Source of the DNA: Desulfomicrobium macestii | GTDB taxonomy: Bacteria; Desulfobacterota; Desulfovibrionia; Desulfovibrionales; Desulfomicrobiaceae | Assembly (NCBI RefSeq): GCF_014873765.1 | Contig: NZ_JADBGG010000038.1 | Location: forward strand, 1-32,795 | Length of the DNA stretch: 32,795 nt | Direction of reading: 5' to 3' | In this document: one piece after another, positions 7,918 through 16,744 of the stretch | Numbering within the stretch: position 1 is the first letter of the stretch | How the letters are laid out: the number at the start of each line of letters is the position of its first letter | Position numbers and translations under genes: made by a program | Notes under the pieces: model-generated | What the model was told of the DNA's origin: nothing | The model's database searches: none | What the model saw: only the letters and a program-made list of their open reading frames with translations

Positions 7918-9411
7918 ATGAATAAACTGTTCTGTTTGGCTGGCACGTTGTTGTTCATTCTGGGTTCGCTGTTCTTGAGCGGTCCGGCGAATTCCATGCA
8001 CGAACCTTTCGCGTGGCCCTACGCGGACCTGCAAGTGTTGCGGACCCAACGGGTAACCCAGCTGGAAAACGTCCTCGGCCGACTCGAGGAAAAAGCCCGT
8101 GCGGCGGCCACGGACAAGGTGATCGTGTCCGTGCTTGAACTCTCGGCGTTCCATGCCCAGGCTCAGCGCCAGGGGGCGGTCGACGGCGATTTTGAAGTCA
8201 AGATTTCCGAGATGAAGGAAAGTTTTCGCCGATATTACATGGAGAATTATTACCTTTTCTACGACATTCTTTTCATCGACACGACCGGAGCCGTGGTCCA
8301 CAGTCTGCGGGGAGAAAGCGACCTCAAGACAACCCTGACCGCTGGAGAGGCGGCCTCCTCGCCCCTGGGCGCCTGCATAAGTCGGCATCCAAAGAGCGAG
8401 GTGTTCATCGACTACCACGACTATGCGCCATCGTCTGAACCCGCGGCCTTCCTGGTGGAGCCAATCCTGAAACAGAATCGATTGCTGGGATGGATCGCCT
8501 TGCAGTGTTCGGTCAACAAGATCAACGCCCTGTTCGCCCCGACCGGAGAAGAGTACGAAACCATGGAAACCCTTCTCGTCAACGAAAAGGGCATCATGCT
8601 CACGGATTCCCAGTTCTTCGGCGATTCGAGTGTACTCCGGGCACATCTGAACTTTTCCAATGTGCCGTCAAAGTTCGCCCAGGGCCAAGGACGCATGGAG
8701 GTAACAGACTACCGTGGGCAGGAATGCCTTACGACTTTTCAGGTAGTGAATTTTAAGGGGACGCGGTGGCTGGTGGTGGCCAAGGTGGACAAAGACGAGG
8801 TTGTCACCAGGGAATTCGCCCTGCATGAGCGGTACTATACCCAGCGACTGCTCCAGACGATGGCCAAGCAATCCTGTCCGGCGATGAATCCACCAGCGCA
8901 AAGGGCCAAAAAAACGGCCGTCCGGGTGGACATGGACGAATTCTACCGAGCCGAACGCAGCCAGGGCCTTCGGACCTTCGGCATATCGACCTGTACGGGC
9001 TTTCTTGCCGTCCCGCCCGGTGAATTCGCCTATCTGGCGCATGTAAGCAACAAAGACCAGACATACGGCGGCACGGAAACCAACCTGTTGGATCAAATCC
9101 TCGAAAACATAGAGCGTTTCGATGTATCCCGTAGCGGGAAGCGTGAGTTGTCCTTCCTGATCGTGGCCCCGCATCTGGACGGTCTGGAGGGCTCGCTGGA
9201 TCAGATCCTGGACAGAGGGTATCTGCTTTCCCAGATCAACGTTCTCTCATGTCCGCAGGCCCGAACCGGCGAAATCCGCTACGATTGCGAAGGCACCGTG
9301 ATCACCTGGACCGGCCCTGACCTCAAGCCTTTGGGCGCACACAATATCGAAGACGCAGTCAACCTTGGGAAACTCATGGAGACAATCATCGCCCAAGGCC
9401 CGCCGGAATGA
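7918..9411 (+). CDS. Exported Cache-type sensor with a CheD-like C-terminal domain
   Basis: The start at 7918 is chosen for AGAGGAG eight bases upstream and for the signal peptide it gives (MNKLFCLAG..., probable cleavage near residues 26-27). Residues about 40-300 look like an extracytoplasmic double-Cache sensor: an N-terminal helix, then FYDILFIDTTGAVVHS (114-129) and ETLLVNEKGIMLTDS (217-231), each a PAS-like strand pattern. Residues about 350-465 resemble CheD, the chemoreceptor glutamine deamidase: GISTC with Cys359 and LAH with His375, a Cys-His spacing of 16 against 17 in Thermotoga CheD. No second membrane segment separates the halves, so both should be outside the cytoplasm. The total is 497 aa. 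Deamidase activity is inference. The gene stands alone between MITE copy 2 and a secretion-effector cluster. Confidence 0.6.
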   Translation: MNKLFCLAGTLLFILGSLFLSGPANSMHEPFAWPYADLQVLRTQRVTQLENVLGRLEEKARAAATDKVIVSVLELSAFHAQAQRQGAVDGDFEVKISEMKESFRRYYMENYYLFYDILFIDTTGAVVHSLRGESDLKTTLTAGEAASSPLGACISRHPKSEVFIDYHDYAPSSEPAAFLVEPILKQNRLLGWIALQCSVNKINALFAPTGEEYETMETLLVNEKGIMLTDSQFFGDSSVLRAHLNFSNVPSKFAQGQGRMEVTDYRGQECLTTFQVVNFKGTRWLVVAKVDKDEVVTREFALHERYYTQRLLQTMAKQSCPAMNPPAQRAKKTAVRVDMDEFYRAERSQGLRTFGISTCTGFLAVPPGEFAYLAHVSNKDQTYGGTETNLLDQILENIERFDVSRSGKRELSFLIVAPHLDGLEGSLDQILDRGYLLSQINVLSCPQARTGEIRYDCEGTVITWTGPDLKPLGAHNIEDAVNLGKLMETIIAQGPPE

Positions 9412-9732
9412 TTCTCATGAAATACAAGGCGAACATCCAAAAACGGCAAATAAACGACTGAAAGTCAAACGCCCAGCAGCTTCCCCAAAGACTAATTCAA
9501 TGATGATAGCGCATTAACGGTAATCCGCTCATTCTCGCACCATCTTCCTGCGCCGGACGTTGTGCCATCTAGGCAGCACAGGACGGCACCCAGAGCTTTC
9601 CTGCGCATTACCCAGGAAAGCGCCAGCGCCAAGCATCGTTCATATCCATACTTGGATGGACTTGAGCACACCTCTTCCTGTAGGATTGCTTGTACAGCCA
9701 TGCATGACCGGATCGCACTGCGCGGCACGGGC
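9412..9732. other. Convergent intergenic stretch with a small hairpin
   Basis: This 321-bp stretch separates the plus-strand sensor gene from the minus-strand effector gene. A 9-bp perfect inverted repeat (GCTTTCCTG / CAGGAAAGC, about 9597-9623) is present but has no T-run. Short open frames on both strands lack ribosome binding sites and recognisable sequence. No gene is called. Confidence 0.4.
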
Positions 9733-11853
9733 TTATCGCCCAGGGTGATTCTGGCTGAGCATGATGTCGTAGCTATCCATCTGCACGGATATTTCAGGCT
9801 GGCTCATGTTGATACGAATATCGGCATGGGCATTCATGCCACGGGCTTCGGAGACCTCATTGCCCATGGTACGGCAACCATACTGAAGCCTGAAGTCGTA
9901 AGCGACTTTGTATTCACCACCGGGAAGAGTTGTAATCGAAATACTATTCTCTTCAACGGTCTTCACCCCCGGTGAGGAAATTGACTCCATACCGACATCG
10001 GCAAGAGCAGGATCCTTGAGCATGCCTGTCAGCACGTCTGCCCCCATCGCCTGATGCAACGAATACGTCACCTTGCCCGCCATTTCAGTACTGGTAAAGG
10101 CTTCGGCCAACCCTCGCAGTTCACGCTGCATGGCGTCACCGTTGTTGGTGCCCGTTGCACCGTAGAGACGCCCGTCTACCTCTATGCCGTTTCTGAAGAA
10201 GTCCTTAAGAAACTGCGTTCCGAATTTATCCATATATTCTGCCTGGAATTCACGTGAACCGCCCGGTATAGTCACACCGCCGTAGTCATTAGTCTTGGCG
10301 AACTTCACTATTCCGTCGGTCACCTTCTGACCGAGTTGCGCCAGGTTCACGTCCTGTCGCGCGTTATACCAACCTACAGTATGAACGTTGGCTGGAATCG
10401 CGGCGCGGATCTGCGCCATGCTCAATTGCCCGACGCCGGGACTCTGCAACGCAAGGCTGGACGCGAGGGAGTCAATTCCTGCCATCTTTGCCAGGGAATT
10501 GAGGAGCAGGTACGCCCCATCGCGTTCATCGGCAAGTCGTCTATTGTTGGTTTCCCCATGCGCCAGTGCGAAACGCAGGGCAACGAAGTCGCTCTGAGGC
10601 TCGACAAGCCGGGCGAGTACAGAAGCGGGAGTCTGTCCTTCAGGAATATGCGCAAGCTTGGCGCCGATGTTGATAGAAAGATCACGAACGGTTGCAACTT
10701 CGTCAGCACCTTCAAGACCCGGTCGCAACTTGGGAGCATTGGGATCACCCCCCGGCTGGTCGACTGCTGTCCTGATGGCTTGGGCCAGACTGCTGATTGC
10801 GGCGTGAGTGTCTTGACCGGGCAACGGGCCAGCCGCGAGCTGTTCAATTGAATGCGAGACCTGCCCGATGCACTCGCATATCGATTTGACCATTCCTGTA
10901 TTGATGGTACTTGGAAATTCGATAATAGCATTGCGGGCCACAGCACGTTGCTCGACCGTCAGCGTTGCGTTGTTGTCGACCTCTGCTATGGTGTTCAGAA
11001 AATCGTTTATAACTTTGTCAGCTACTGCAATGGCTTCCTCGCTGGTAGGCGGATGGGTGTTCTTGATCTTAAACTCAACGTTAAAACGACTTTCCATACT
11101 CTTATAAAGCTTACCCAGATCGGCGGGAGTAAACTCAAAATCCATCCCCCGGGCCTGCATGGTGTCATGTAACCGCTGACACAGAGGGGCATCAGGCGTT
11201 GAATGATTGCCCACGACGTTCAGTTGGGCAGCCATAGCCCCGTCAAGCTTGGCAAGACATTGAACGCGGCACGCCTCGCTCAGCATTTCCCGGGCATCCG
11301 AAAGACCCGGGGCATGCATTCCATGTCTTTCACCCCATTGGTGACATTTTGTCTGCAGGGTATCCATCAACTGTTGCCGGTCTTGCGGTGCGAGAGGGAT
11401 GTCCGCCATGCCGAACCTTTCCGCCCATCCAGTGAATATGGCGTCGAAATCCTGTTCCAGCCTTTCTTTGAGGCCCGCAATGTTGATATCAAGATTCGAT
11501 GAAATGGCTTGTTCTTCACTGGCCATCCGTATGACCGTGGCGGTGGCCTGTGCCATCGCGCGGCCCGAAATGGGCTTGCCAGGGGCACTGTGGGCCGAAA
11601 GCAGCTTTTGAGCCACATCAAGGGTGTTGTTGCTGACACCAACATCGCGCAACTGCGCAACGAGATTGCCCACGACCTGCCTATTACTCTGGGCCGTTTG
11701 GCTGTTGCCGACAGACTTGATCCAGTTGACGGCCCGACCGAATGCGTTGCGGGTGCCTGCGACAAGTGCATCACCCTCGGTCTTTACGTGCTCCGCTCCG
11801 ATGGCCTCAAACTGGCTTCGCATTGCTCCCAAGGCTTGAAAATCGACAACCAT
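9733..11853 (-). CDS. Probable type III secretion effector, 706 aa, unknown activity
   Basis: I recognise no catalytic domain in this 706-aa protein. It has no signal peptide and no membrane helix, and is largely alpha-helical and Ala/Gln-rich in its first 300 residues. The C-terminal half (about 450-690) is more mixed and has segments such as GWYNARQDVNLAQLGQKVTD. The start has AAGGAAGG six bases upstream. It lies 119 bp downstream of a CesT-type secretion chaperone on the same strand. One acidic chaperone next to one large protein is the classical genetic arrangement for a type III effector and its cognate chaperone. The effector call rests on this context. It might instead be a translocator, but the long hydrophobic helices of translocators are missing. 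Confidence 0.55.
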   Translation of the reverse strand: MVVDFQALGAMRSQFEAIGAEHVKTEGDALVAGTRNAFGRAVNWIKSVGNSQTAQSNRQVVGNLVAQLRDVGVSNNTLDVAQKLLSAHSAPGKPISGRAMAQATATVIRMASEEQAISSNLDINIAGLKERLEQDFDAIFTGWAERFGMADIPLAPQDRQQLMDTLQTKCHQWGERHGMHAPGLSDAREMLSEACRVQCLAKLDGAMAAQLNVVGNHSTPDAPLCQRLHDTMQARGMDFEFTPADLGKLYKSMESRFNVEFKIKNTHPPTSEEAIAVADKVINDFLNTIAEVDNNATLTVEQRAVARNAIIEFPSTINTGMVKSICECIGQVSHSIEQLAAGPLPGQDTHAAISSLAQAIRTAVDQPGGDPNAPKLRPGLEGADEVATVRDLSINIGAKLAHIPEGQTPASVLARLVEPQSDFVALRFALAHGETNNRRLADERDGAYLLLNSLAKMAGIDSLASSLALQSPGVGQLSMAQIRAAIPANVHTVGWYNARQDVNLAQLGQKVTDGIVKFAKTNDYGGVTIPGGSREFQAEYMDKFGTQFLKDFFRNGIEVDGRLYGATGTNNGDAMQRELRGLAEAFTSTEMAGKVTYSLHQAMGADVLTGMLKDPALADVGMESISSPGVKTVEENSISITTLPGGEYKVAYDFRLQYGCRTMGNEVSEARGMNAHADIRINMSQPEISVQMDSYDIMLSQNHPGR

Positions 11854-11972
11854 GGCAACCTTCCTTGCTGGTATGTAGTGTGAACGTACTTTTTTTAGGC
11901 AATGGCAAGAGGCACAGCGCTACCCTTCGTAACCAGCCTGGTGACTACGAAAATCATGCCAATGCGTCTGAA

Positions 11973-12425
11973 TCAGACCCGGAGTGCCATGCCGGACAGA
12001 TACGCGCTGTCCGCACCAGGAGTTTCGGCTCCTATTTCACGTGCGGCCTCGCGCAGGCCTTCGGCGGTGTTCACATGGCTTTCGAGAAATGCCTCCAGGC
12101 CGCCAAGAGCAAGTGCATCTAGGCCAACAGAGTTGGCATAGATCAGCCCATGTTGTTGGCTCAACCCTACAATGCCCGCACCGCTTATGGCCAGACCAAG
12201 GTTCTGTTCAAGTCCATACTGGCACAGGGCCGCCGCTACAGCACTTTCATCCGGCAACGTGGTGATGACGGTGAACGCGAAAAGCCGCGCCTTGTCGCGC
12301 ACCAGTTCAAGGTTCACCACTACATCGTCGAAGCTGAGCGCACAGGCACCCGAAGCGTCAAAAGCAAGACTGGGAATGCCCATTTGTTCCCCGAACGCGC
12401 CAAGCGCTTTTTCAACTGTGTCCAT
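11973..12425 (-). CDS. CesT-family type III secretion chaperone
   Basis: The 150-aa protein begins MDTVEKALGAFGEQMGIP and continues with LAFDASGACALSFDDVVVNL, the N-terminal helix and first strands of CesT/SycE-type chaperones. The pattern LFAFTVITTLP (about residues 48-58), then a helix, then LGLAISGAGIVGLS (about 75-88) and a C-terminal helix LEAFLESHVNTAEGLREAA matches the family fold. The protein is small and acidic, as usual. The start at 12425 was chosen over an upstream in-frame codon because GGGAGGG lies just before it. Such chaperones bind the N-terminal region of an effector, keep it partly unfolded and deliver it to the secretion ATPase. The neighbouring 706-aa protein is the likely client. 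No structural type III genes are in this window. Confidence 0.72.
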   Translation of the reverse strand: MDTVEKALGAFGEQMGIPSLAFDASGACALSFDDVVVNLELVRDKARLFAFTVITTLPDESAVAAALCQYGLEQNLGLAISGAGIVGLSQQHGLIYANSVGLDALALGGLEAFLESHVNTAEGLREAAREIGAETPGADSAYLSGMALRV

Positions 12426-12621
12426 TATCCCTCCCGGAATTTCAATATGCCTGAAGCAACACCATGTGGCTATGACAAAGCCGTACACACATGCAAAAAT
12501 ATTCAGTTTTTTTGAACAAATAGTTCTAGATTGTCAAAATAAAATCGAATCAAATCTGCCTGGATTCTCAGTACTGAAACTTATGGGATTCCCCCACTAC
12601 AGACCAAGTTAGCCAAAGAAG
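12426..12621. other. Upstream region of the chaperone-effector pair
   Basis: This ~200-bp stretch is AT-rich (for example around 12505-12560) compared with the genes on its left. It should contain the promoter of the chaperone gene, but no confident -10/-35 pair with correct spacing was found. Confidence 0.3.
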
Positions 12622-12717
12622 CTGGTCCGTGATAGTTGGTTCGCCATGCCAGCCCTGACCTCCAAGATTTGCAAACACATCCCCGTCATTCGCATGGTCA
12701 AGCTGCGCAAAAAGTAA
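12622..12717 (+). pseudogene. Remnant of an IS4-type transposase
   Basis: A 31-residue frame contains VRDSWFAMPALTSKI followed by HIPVIRMVKLRKK. This matches the DSWF...VI.MVK region of IS4-type DDE transposases, where the Asp belongs to the catalytic triad. There is no start codon, and stop codons or frameshifts bracket the piece, so it is a fossil. It lies between the effector cluster and a decayed exchanger gene, marking a site of past rearrangement. Confidence 0.5.
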
Positions 12718-13025
12718 AGACTCTTGCTTCTATCGCAGATCAGAGACGTCCGTGAAAGATGCGGGCCTGAGCGCTTACGTCTAAACCATCGGAAAGCGGG
12801 CAGTTTCATTTTTGTTGGTGACAGGGACGGTTAAGTCACTTTTGCTCCTCGTGCCGCCGGTGGGGGCAAAGGTCAGCTCTTTTCCGCTCAGAATCACGTG
12901 ATACCAGCGGGGTTCCTCCTTCTGGGACTTCTTCATTAACTGCTTAGAACAAAGACAGCCATGGAATCGATCCGTATCCACCCAAAAGATCTGGTCCATT
13001 GGTTTTCAAGGAACTCCAATTTCAT
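12718..13025. other. Gene-poor debris between IS4 remnant and exchanger remnant
   Basis: This 308-bp stretch has a 72-codon minus-strand frame (12781-12999, beginning MDQIFWVDTDRF) without a clear ribosome binding site or recognised relatives. It is probably part of the same decayed region. The last bases contain AAGGAA, which may serve as ribosome binding site for the frame that begins at 13026. Confidence 0.35.
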
Positions 13026-13623
13026 ATGACACTCGCTTTTATCGCTGTTGTTTTTGGTCTGGCTCTTCTGGTCTGGAGCGCCGACCGCTTTGTCGAGGGA
13101 TCAGCCTCTGTCGCCCGTTATTTTGATATGCCGCCGCTTTTGATCGGTATGGTTATTGTCGGCTTCGGCACCTCCGCACCTGAAATGGTGGTTTCGGCCC
13201 TGGCCGCCTTGCAGGGTACCCCTGGAATTGCGCTTGGTAACGCCTACGGCTCCAACATCACCAATATAGCGCTAATCTTGGGGATCACGGCGCTTATCAG
13301 CCCTATCGCCGTACATTCAAATGTTCTGCGCAAGGAGTTGCCCATTCTCGCGGTTGTGACCATTATCGCAGCATGGCAACTCAAGGATGGTGAAATTTCG
13401 CAGTTCGATGCCGTAGTGTTGCTTGCTGTGTTTGTCGGGCTTATGGCCTGGACCATCTGGCAAGGGTTGAAGAACAAAAATGGTAATGACCGCACTGACC
13501 CTGTTGCTGTTCGTCATTGGCTACGGGTTCCGGGGGCCAGGCCGTATCAACCGCTTTGAGGGCGTGCTACTCTTGGCCTGTTACACGGGATACACGACCT
13601 ACCTGATCAGCACGGCTTTCTGA
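13026..13623 (+). pseudogene. CaxA/YrbG-type Ca2+/Na+ exchanger, internally deleted and frameshifted
   Basis: The first frame (from ATG 13026) encodes the N-terminal half of a YrbG-type cation exchanger: membrane helices plus the alpha-1 repeat GFGTSAPEMVVS and GNAYGSNITNIALILG. It then runs out of family similarity near LKNKNG and stops at 13559. A second frame (13486-13623) begins MTALTLLLFVIGYGFRG, includes GRINRFEGVLLLACYTGY and looks like the C-terminal helix of the same protein family. The middle, including the second alpha repeat that completes the ion site, is missing, and the two parts are in different frames. Intact members have about 310-330 aa. It is therefore very likely a pseudogene created by an internal deletion. 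Confidence 0.75.
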
Positions 13624-13734
13624 CAACGGGCATAGGCCGATCCGACTCCCGGTTTGAAAACCGTAACTGCATAGGGAAACCAGATACAAATTATTGCTAT
13701 TTGAACTCATATGTTACCCAAGGATGCGAACGAT

Positions 13735-14805
13735 ATGTCTCAAATTCAAAAATCAGAGCAGAGCCGACTGGAAAAATTCACTTTTCTCATGATGCTTGTG
13801 CTCGTGAGCCTGCTTTTTGTACTCTTGCTCTTGCCTTTTTGGGGAGCGATCTTTTGGGCCTGCATCATCGGTTTGATTTTTTCACCAATGTACCAACGTC
13901 TGCTCAGAATGGGAAAACCAAAGCCCAATCTGGCGGCACTGGGGACATTATTGATTTGCTTTGTAATCGGTATCATCCCCTCATTGTTTATTATCATCTC
14001 CTTTTTTCGAGAAGGAGCAAGTCTTTACAACCGTCTCAAAAGCGGAGAATTTGATATTGCAGATCGTATTGATAAAGTTCAAACAGCTTTTCCAGGCATA
14101 AAAAGCTTTTTTGACCGATTTGACCTTGATATCAATAGCATTCAGTCACAACTTTCTGATTTCGCTCTCACTTCTAGTGGTTATATCGCTCAAAACGCGC
14201 TTGCGCTTGGACAGGGGACTTTACAGTTTTTTGTAGCTCTTGGATTGATGCTTTATATGGCTTTTTTCATGCTTCGAGACGGGGACAAACTTGTAGCGAC
14301 ACTTGTTCGTGCCTTACCCTTGGGGAATGAGCGTGAGTATTTGCTCTTTAACAAGTTTGCCGAAGTCGTGCGTGCGACAGTGAAAGGCAATCTGCTTGTT
14401 GCAGCCGTTCAGGGAATCTTGGGAGGATTTATTTTCTGGGTTCTCGATATTCACGGAGCGTTGTTGTGGGGAGTCGTGATGACGCTACTCTCTTTAATAC
14501 CAGTCATTGGAGCCGGATTGATCTGGGGGCCTGTCGCTATTTACCTGTTCGCTATTGGTGACTGGCCCCACGGAGTGATCCTGGTAGCATATGGAGCCGG
14601 CGTTATCGGATTGGCCGATAATATTCTGCGACCGCTTCTGGTCGGGCGCGATACAAAATTGCCTGACTATATAGTTCTGCTTTCGACGCTCGGCGGTTTT
14701 TCATTGTTCGGAATGAACGGATTTGTTCTTGGACCCTTGGTTGCTGCACTTTTCATTGCATTTTGGGAAATTTTCATTCGGGAATTCAACACTTCAAAAT
14801 CATGA
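13735..14805 (+). CDS. AI-2E family (PerM/YdiK-type) membrane permease
   Basis: This 356-aa membrane protein belongs to the AI-2 exporter-like family. N-terminal helices (about 15-75) are followed by a soluble helical segment (about 80-155) and a C-terminal membrane block. Typical signatures are LGLMLYMAFFMLRDGD, LLSLIPVIGAGLIWGP and DNILRPLLVGRDTKLPDYIV. Some members export quorum signals or act as Na+/H+ antiporters; the substrate cannot be inferred here. The start at 13735 was preferred to the ATG at 13711 because AAGGA lies ten bases before it. It converges with the minus-strand gene ending at 14840, and no obvious terminator lies between them. Confidence 0.85.
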   Translation: MSQIQKSEQSRLEKFTFLMMLVLVSLLFVLLLLPFWGAIFWACIIGLIFSPMYQRLLRMGKPKPNLAALGTLLICFVIGIIPSLFIIISFFREGASLYNRLKSGEFDIADRIDKVQTAFPGIKSFFDRFDLDINSIQSQLSDFALTSSGYIAQNALALGQGTLQFFVALGLMLYMAFFMLRDGDKLVATLVRALPLGNEREYLLFNKFAEVVRATVKGNLLVAAVQGILGGFIFWVLDIHGALLWGVVMTLLSLIPVIGAGLIWGPVAIYLFAIGDWPHGVILVAYGAGVIGLADNILRPLLVGRDTKLPDYIVLLSTLGGFSLFGMNGFVLGPLVAALFIAFWEIFIREFNTSKS

Positions 14806-14839
14806 AATTCCAGCACGGAATAACTAATTACATATCTTA

Positions 14840-15463
14840 TTATATTGAATCGGGAAATTTTCTTTCATAAGCCATACAGCTTACGGCGAGAAACAAGAGA
14901 ATAAGACCAAGAACAACGACTATGGCACGAGTTCCAAGCCATTGAATGAAAAAAAACGAAACAGCGATGGCTCCGGAAATGCTTCCCAAAGTCGAAACAG
15001 CATACACCCGACCAGCCGTTCGGCCTATTTCATCCAGTCCTGTAGCGCTCAATTTGATCACAAAAGGCGAAACCATGCCCATGAGCACCGACGGCACCAA
15101 AAAGAACACCACGCTGATCAGGAGTACGGAAAACCGAAATTCAAAACCCAAATCCGCGACATATCTACCGACCGGCAGATAGACGAGCGGAAGGACCAGA
15201 ATGCAGACCGCGGCAGAGGCCAGTATCTTGGCCAGTACCACCAGACTCGGGCGTCTGTCGGCCAGCCCACCTCCGAGCCAGTAGCCGATACTGAGGGCCA
15301 ACAGAAAGACGCTGATCAGGCTTCCCCAGACATAGACAGAATTACCGAAATACGGGGCCAGTATCCGACTGGCAACAATTTCCAGCCCAAGCAGAACCCC
15401 GCCGGACAGAAAAGCCACGCTGTAGACGAGGAAATCGAAGGCATGTCGCATGCTATGTATCAT
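14840..15463 (-). CDS. Membrane domain protein of a split spermidine-synthase-like system
   Basis: The 207-aa protein has about six membrane helices. It starts with LVYSVAFLSGGVLLGLEIVA and contains SRILAPYFGNSVYVWGSL and LSIGYWLGGGLADRRPS, the sequence style of the transporter-like domain that is fused to spermidine-synthase-like enzymes in many bacteria. Here the domain is a separate gene directly downstream of the enzyme gene, overlapping it by 11 bp. The product probably anchors or partners the enzyme in the inner membrane. The transport function of this domain type is not established. Confidence 0.75.
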   Translation of the reverse strand: MIHSMRHAFDFLVYSVAFLSGGVLLGLEIVASRILAPYFGNSVYVWGSLISVFLLALSIGYWLGGGLADRRPSLVVLAKILASAAVCILVLPLVYLPVGRYVADLGFEFRFSVLLISVVFFLVPSVLMGMVSPFVIKLSATGLDEIGRTAGRVYAVSTLGSISGAIAVSFFFIQWLGTRAIVVVLGLILLFLAVSCMAYERKFPDSI

Positions 15464-16361
15464 CCTTCAAAAGGTTAACCGGAGCGTAATCGTCGGTCAA
15501 AACCTTCGTACCGTCGGGCCAGGTCGGATTAGGTGCGAAATGGTTCTCGAACATGCCCTTCAAATCGAGACGCTGCGGCTTGCGCGTAGCTTCCAGCTCC
15601 GCAAGCCTGTTACGCACCACCTCGGGAGAAGGCAGGCCGCCGGGCGCGGCCATAACAATTCGATTTGTCGACAACTTGCCAATATAATGATGAAATCCAC
15701 CAAAAACCGCATGGTATGTTGCCGATTCACGATCGGCAAGGGCCTGACTGATCCAGGTGTTCGAACAGACTACGCCGCCTTGCGAGAGCCGCTCACGGAC
15801 AATCCCCAGAAACTCGCGAGTGGTCAGATGAAAAGGAATATATCCTCCGTGATAGGCGTCGAGTAAAATCATATCGAACTGCTCTGTGGTTCTCCGCAGC
15901 CAGCGCCGAGCATCCTCCACCACAAGCTTCATCTTTGCGTCTTCCGCATACCCGAAATACTGCCTGGCCATGGCTACGATCTCGGGGTCGAATTCGACAT
16001 TCGTGATTTCCGCATCGGGGTAGATCATCCTGAGGGTACGAGTGACGGTTCCGCCGCCAAGTCCGACCACGAGAATTTTTTTCGGCGCATCCACATAGCC
16101 GGATACCAGCATCATCATTGCCGTGTACTCATAAACGTGTCGATACGGGTCTTTCAAATCCATGGCACTTGATCTATCCAACAACGACCCGACATGCATT
16201 CTACGTATCCCATTAGCCTCTGAGATGAAAATAGTCTGATACGGAGATTCCTTCTCATCAATAACATCAGCAGATGTCGGCAGCAGATACAAAAAAACTA
16301 TTGCTAATGAAAAAATTATTGCGGTCACGAAAATAATAAATCGCTTCAAACATTTCTTCAT
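15453..16361 (-). CDS. Spermidine-synthase-like SAM-dependent enzyme with N-terminal membrane anchor
   Basis: The 302-aa protein has one N-terminal hydrophobic segment (about 8-28), then a linker and a spermidine-synthase-like Rossmann fold. The cofactor loop VVGLGGGTVTRTL is at 98-110, the acidic residue Glu123 ends strand 2 (NVEFDP), and Asp168 is in LLDAYHGGYIPFHL where spermidine synthases have their catalytic Asp. If the N-terminal helix is a signal anchor, the domain would face the periplasm, which would be odd for a SAM enzyme; a cytoplasmic orientation is equally possible. It is the first gene of a two-gene unit with the membrane domain. True polyamine aminopropyltransferase activity is not proven by these motifs. 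Confidence 0.72.
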   Translation of the reverse strand: MKKCLKRFIIFVTAIIFSLAIVFLYLLPTSADVIDEKESPYQTIFISEANGIRRMHVGSLLDRSSAMDLKDPYRHVYEYTAMMMLVSGYVDAPKKILVVGLGGGTVTRTLRMIYPDAEITNVEFDPEIVAMARQYFGYAEDAKMKLVVEDARRWLRRTTEQFDMILLDAYHGGYIPFHLTTREFLGIVRERLSQGGVVCSNTWISQALADRESATYHAVFGGFHHYIGKLSTNRIVMAAPGGLPSPEVVRNRLAELEATRKPQRLDLKGMFENHFAPNPTWPDGTKVLTDDYAPVNLLKDDT

Positions 16362-16744
16362 CTCACACCATTTAAACCATCAACGTTTTACACATCTTCG
16401 ACAAGCATTTGGATTTTGAAGCATTCTTCGCACGGCCAATCAACGCGGAATGAAACAAGAATTTCGAGGAGCATCACTTCAAGGCCCTCATGGTCCATGC
16501 ATGAAGCTTGGCGGTATGGAAGTTGATAATTTTCCGCGCCAATGCCGCCAACAATAACGTCTTCCCAAACTCTTCCCGACGCTGCGCGTACCCATTCAAC
16601 AGCAAATCCCCCAAGTTGTTCATCCGTACCCTCTGAAAGAATATTGCGCAACGCCGGAGCAAGAACTCCTTTACGTGGCGAGTTCAATCCGACTCAGCCT
16701 AAAAGGGCTTCCAGATTCATGGCAAGCTAACTCAGACCAGAACT
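16362..16744. other. Gap with one doubtful minus-strand frame
   Basis: A 99-codon minus-strand frame (16388-16687) would need a TTG start, has no good ribosome binding site and resembles nothing I know, although its C-terminus WPCEECFKI has a Cys pair. I do not call it a gene. The stretch directly abuts the left copy of the tRNA-containing direct repeat, so it may hold the end of a decayed integration-associated gene. Confidence 0.35.

Noticed and set aside
9562-9975. 137-codon plus-strand frame
   Set aside because: Overlaps the effector gene end in antisense, without start signals or known motifs.
14942-15478. 178-codon plus-strand frame
   Set aside because: Antisense to the membrane protein gene; composition rich in Gln, Arg and Ser as in shadow frames.
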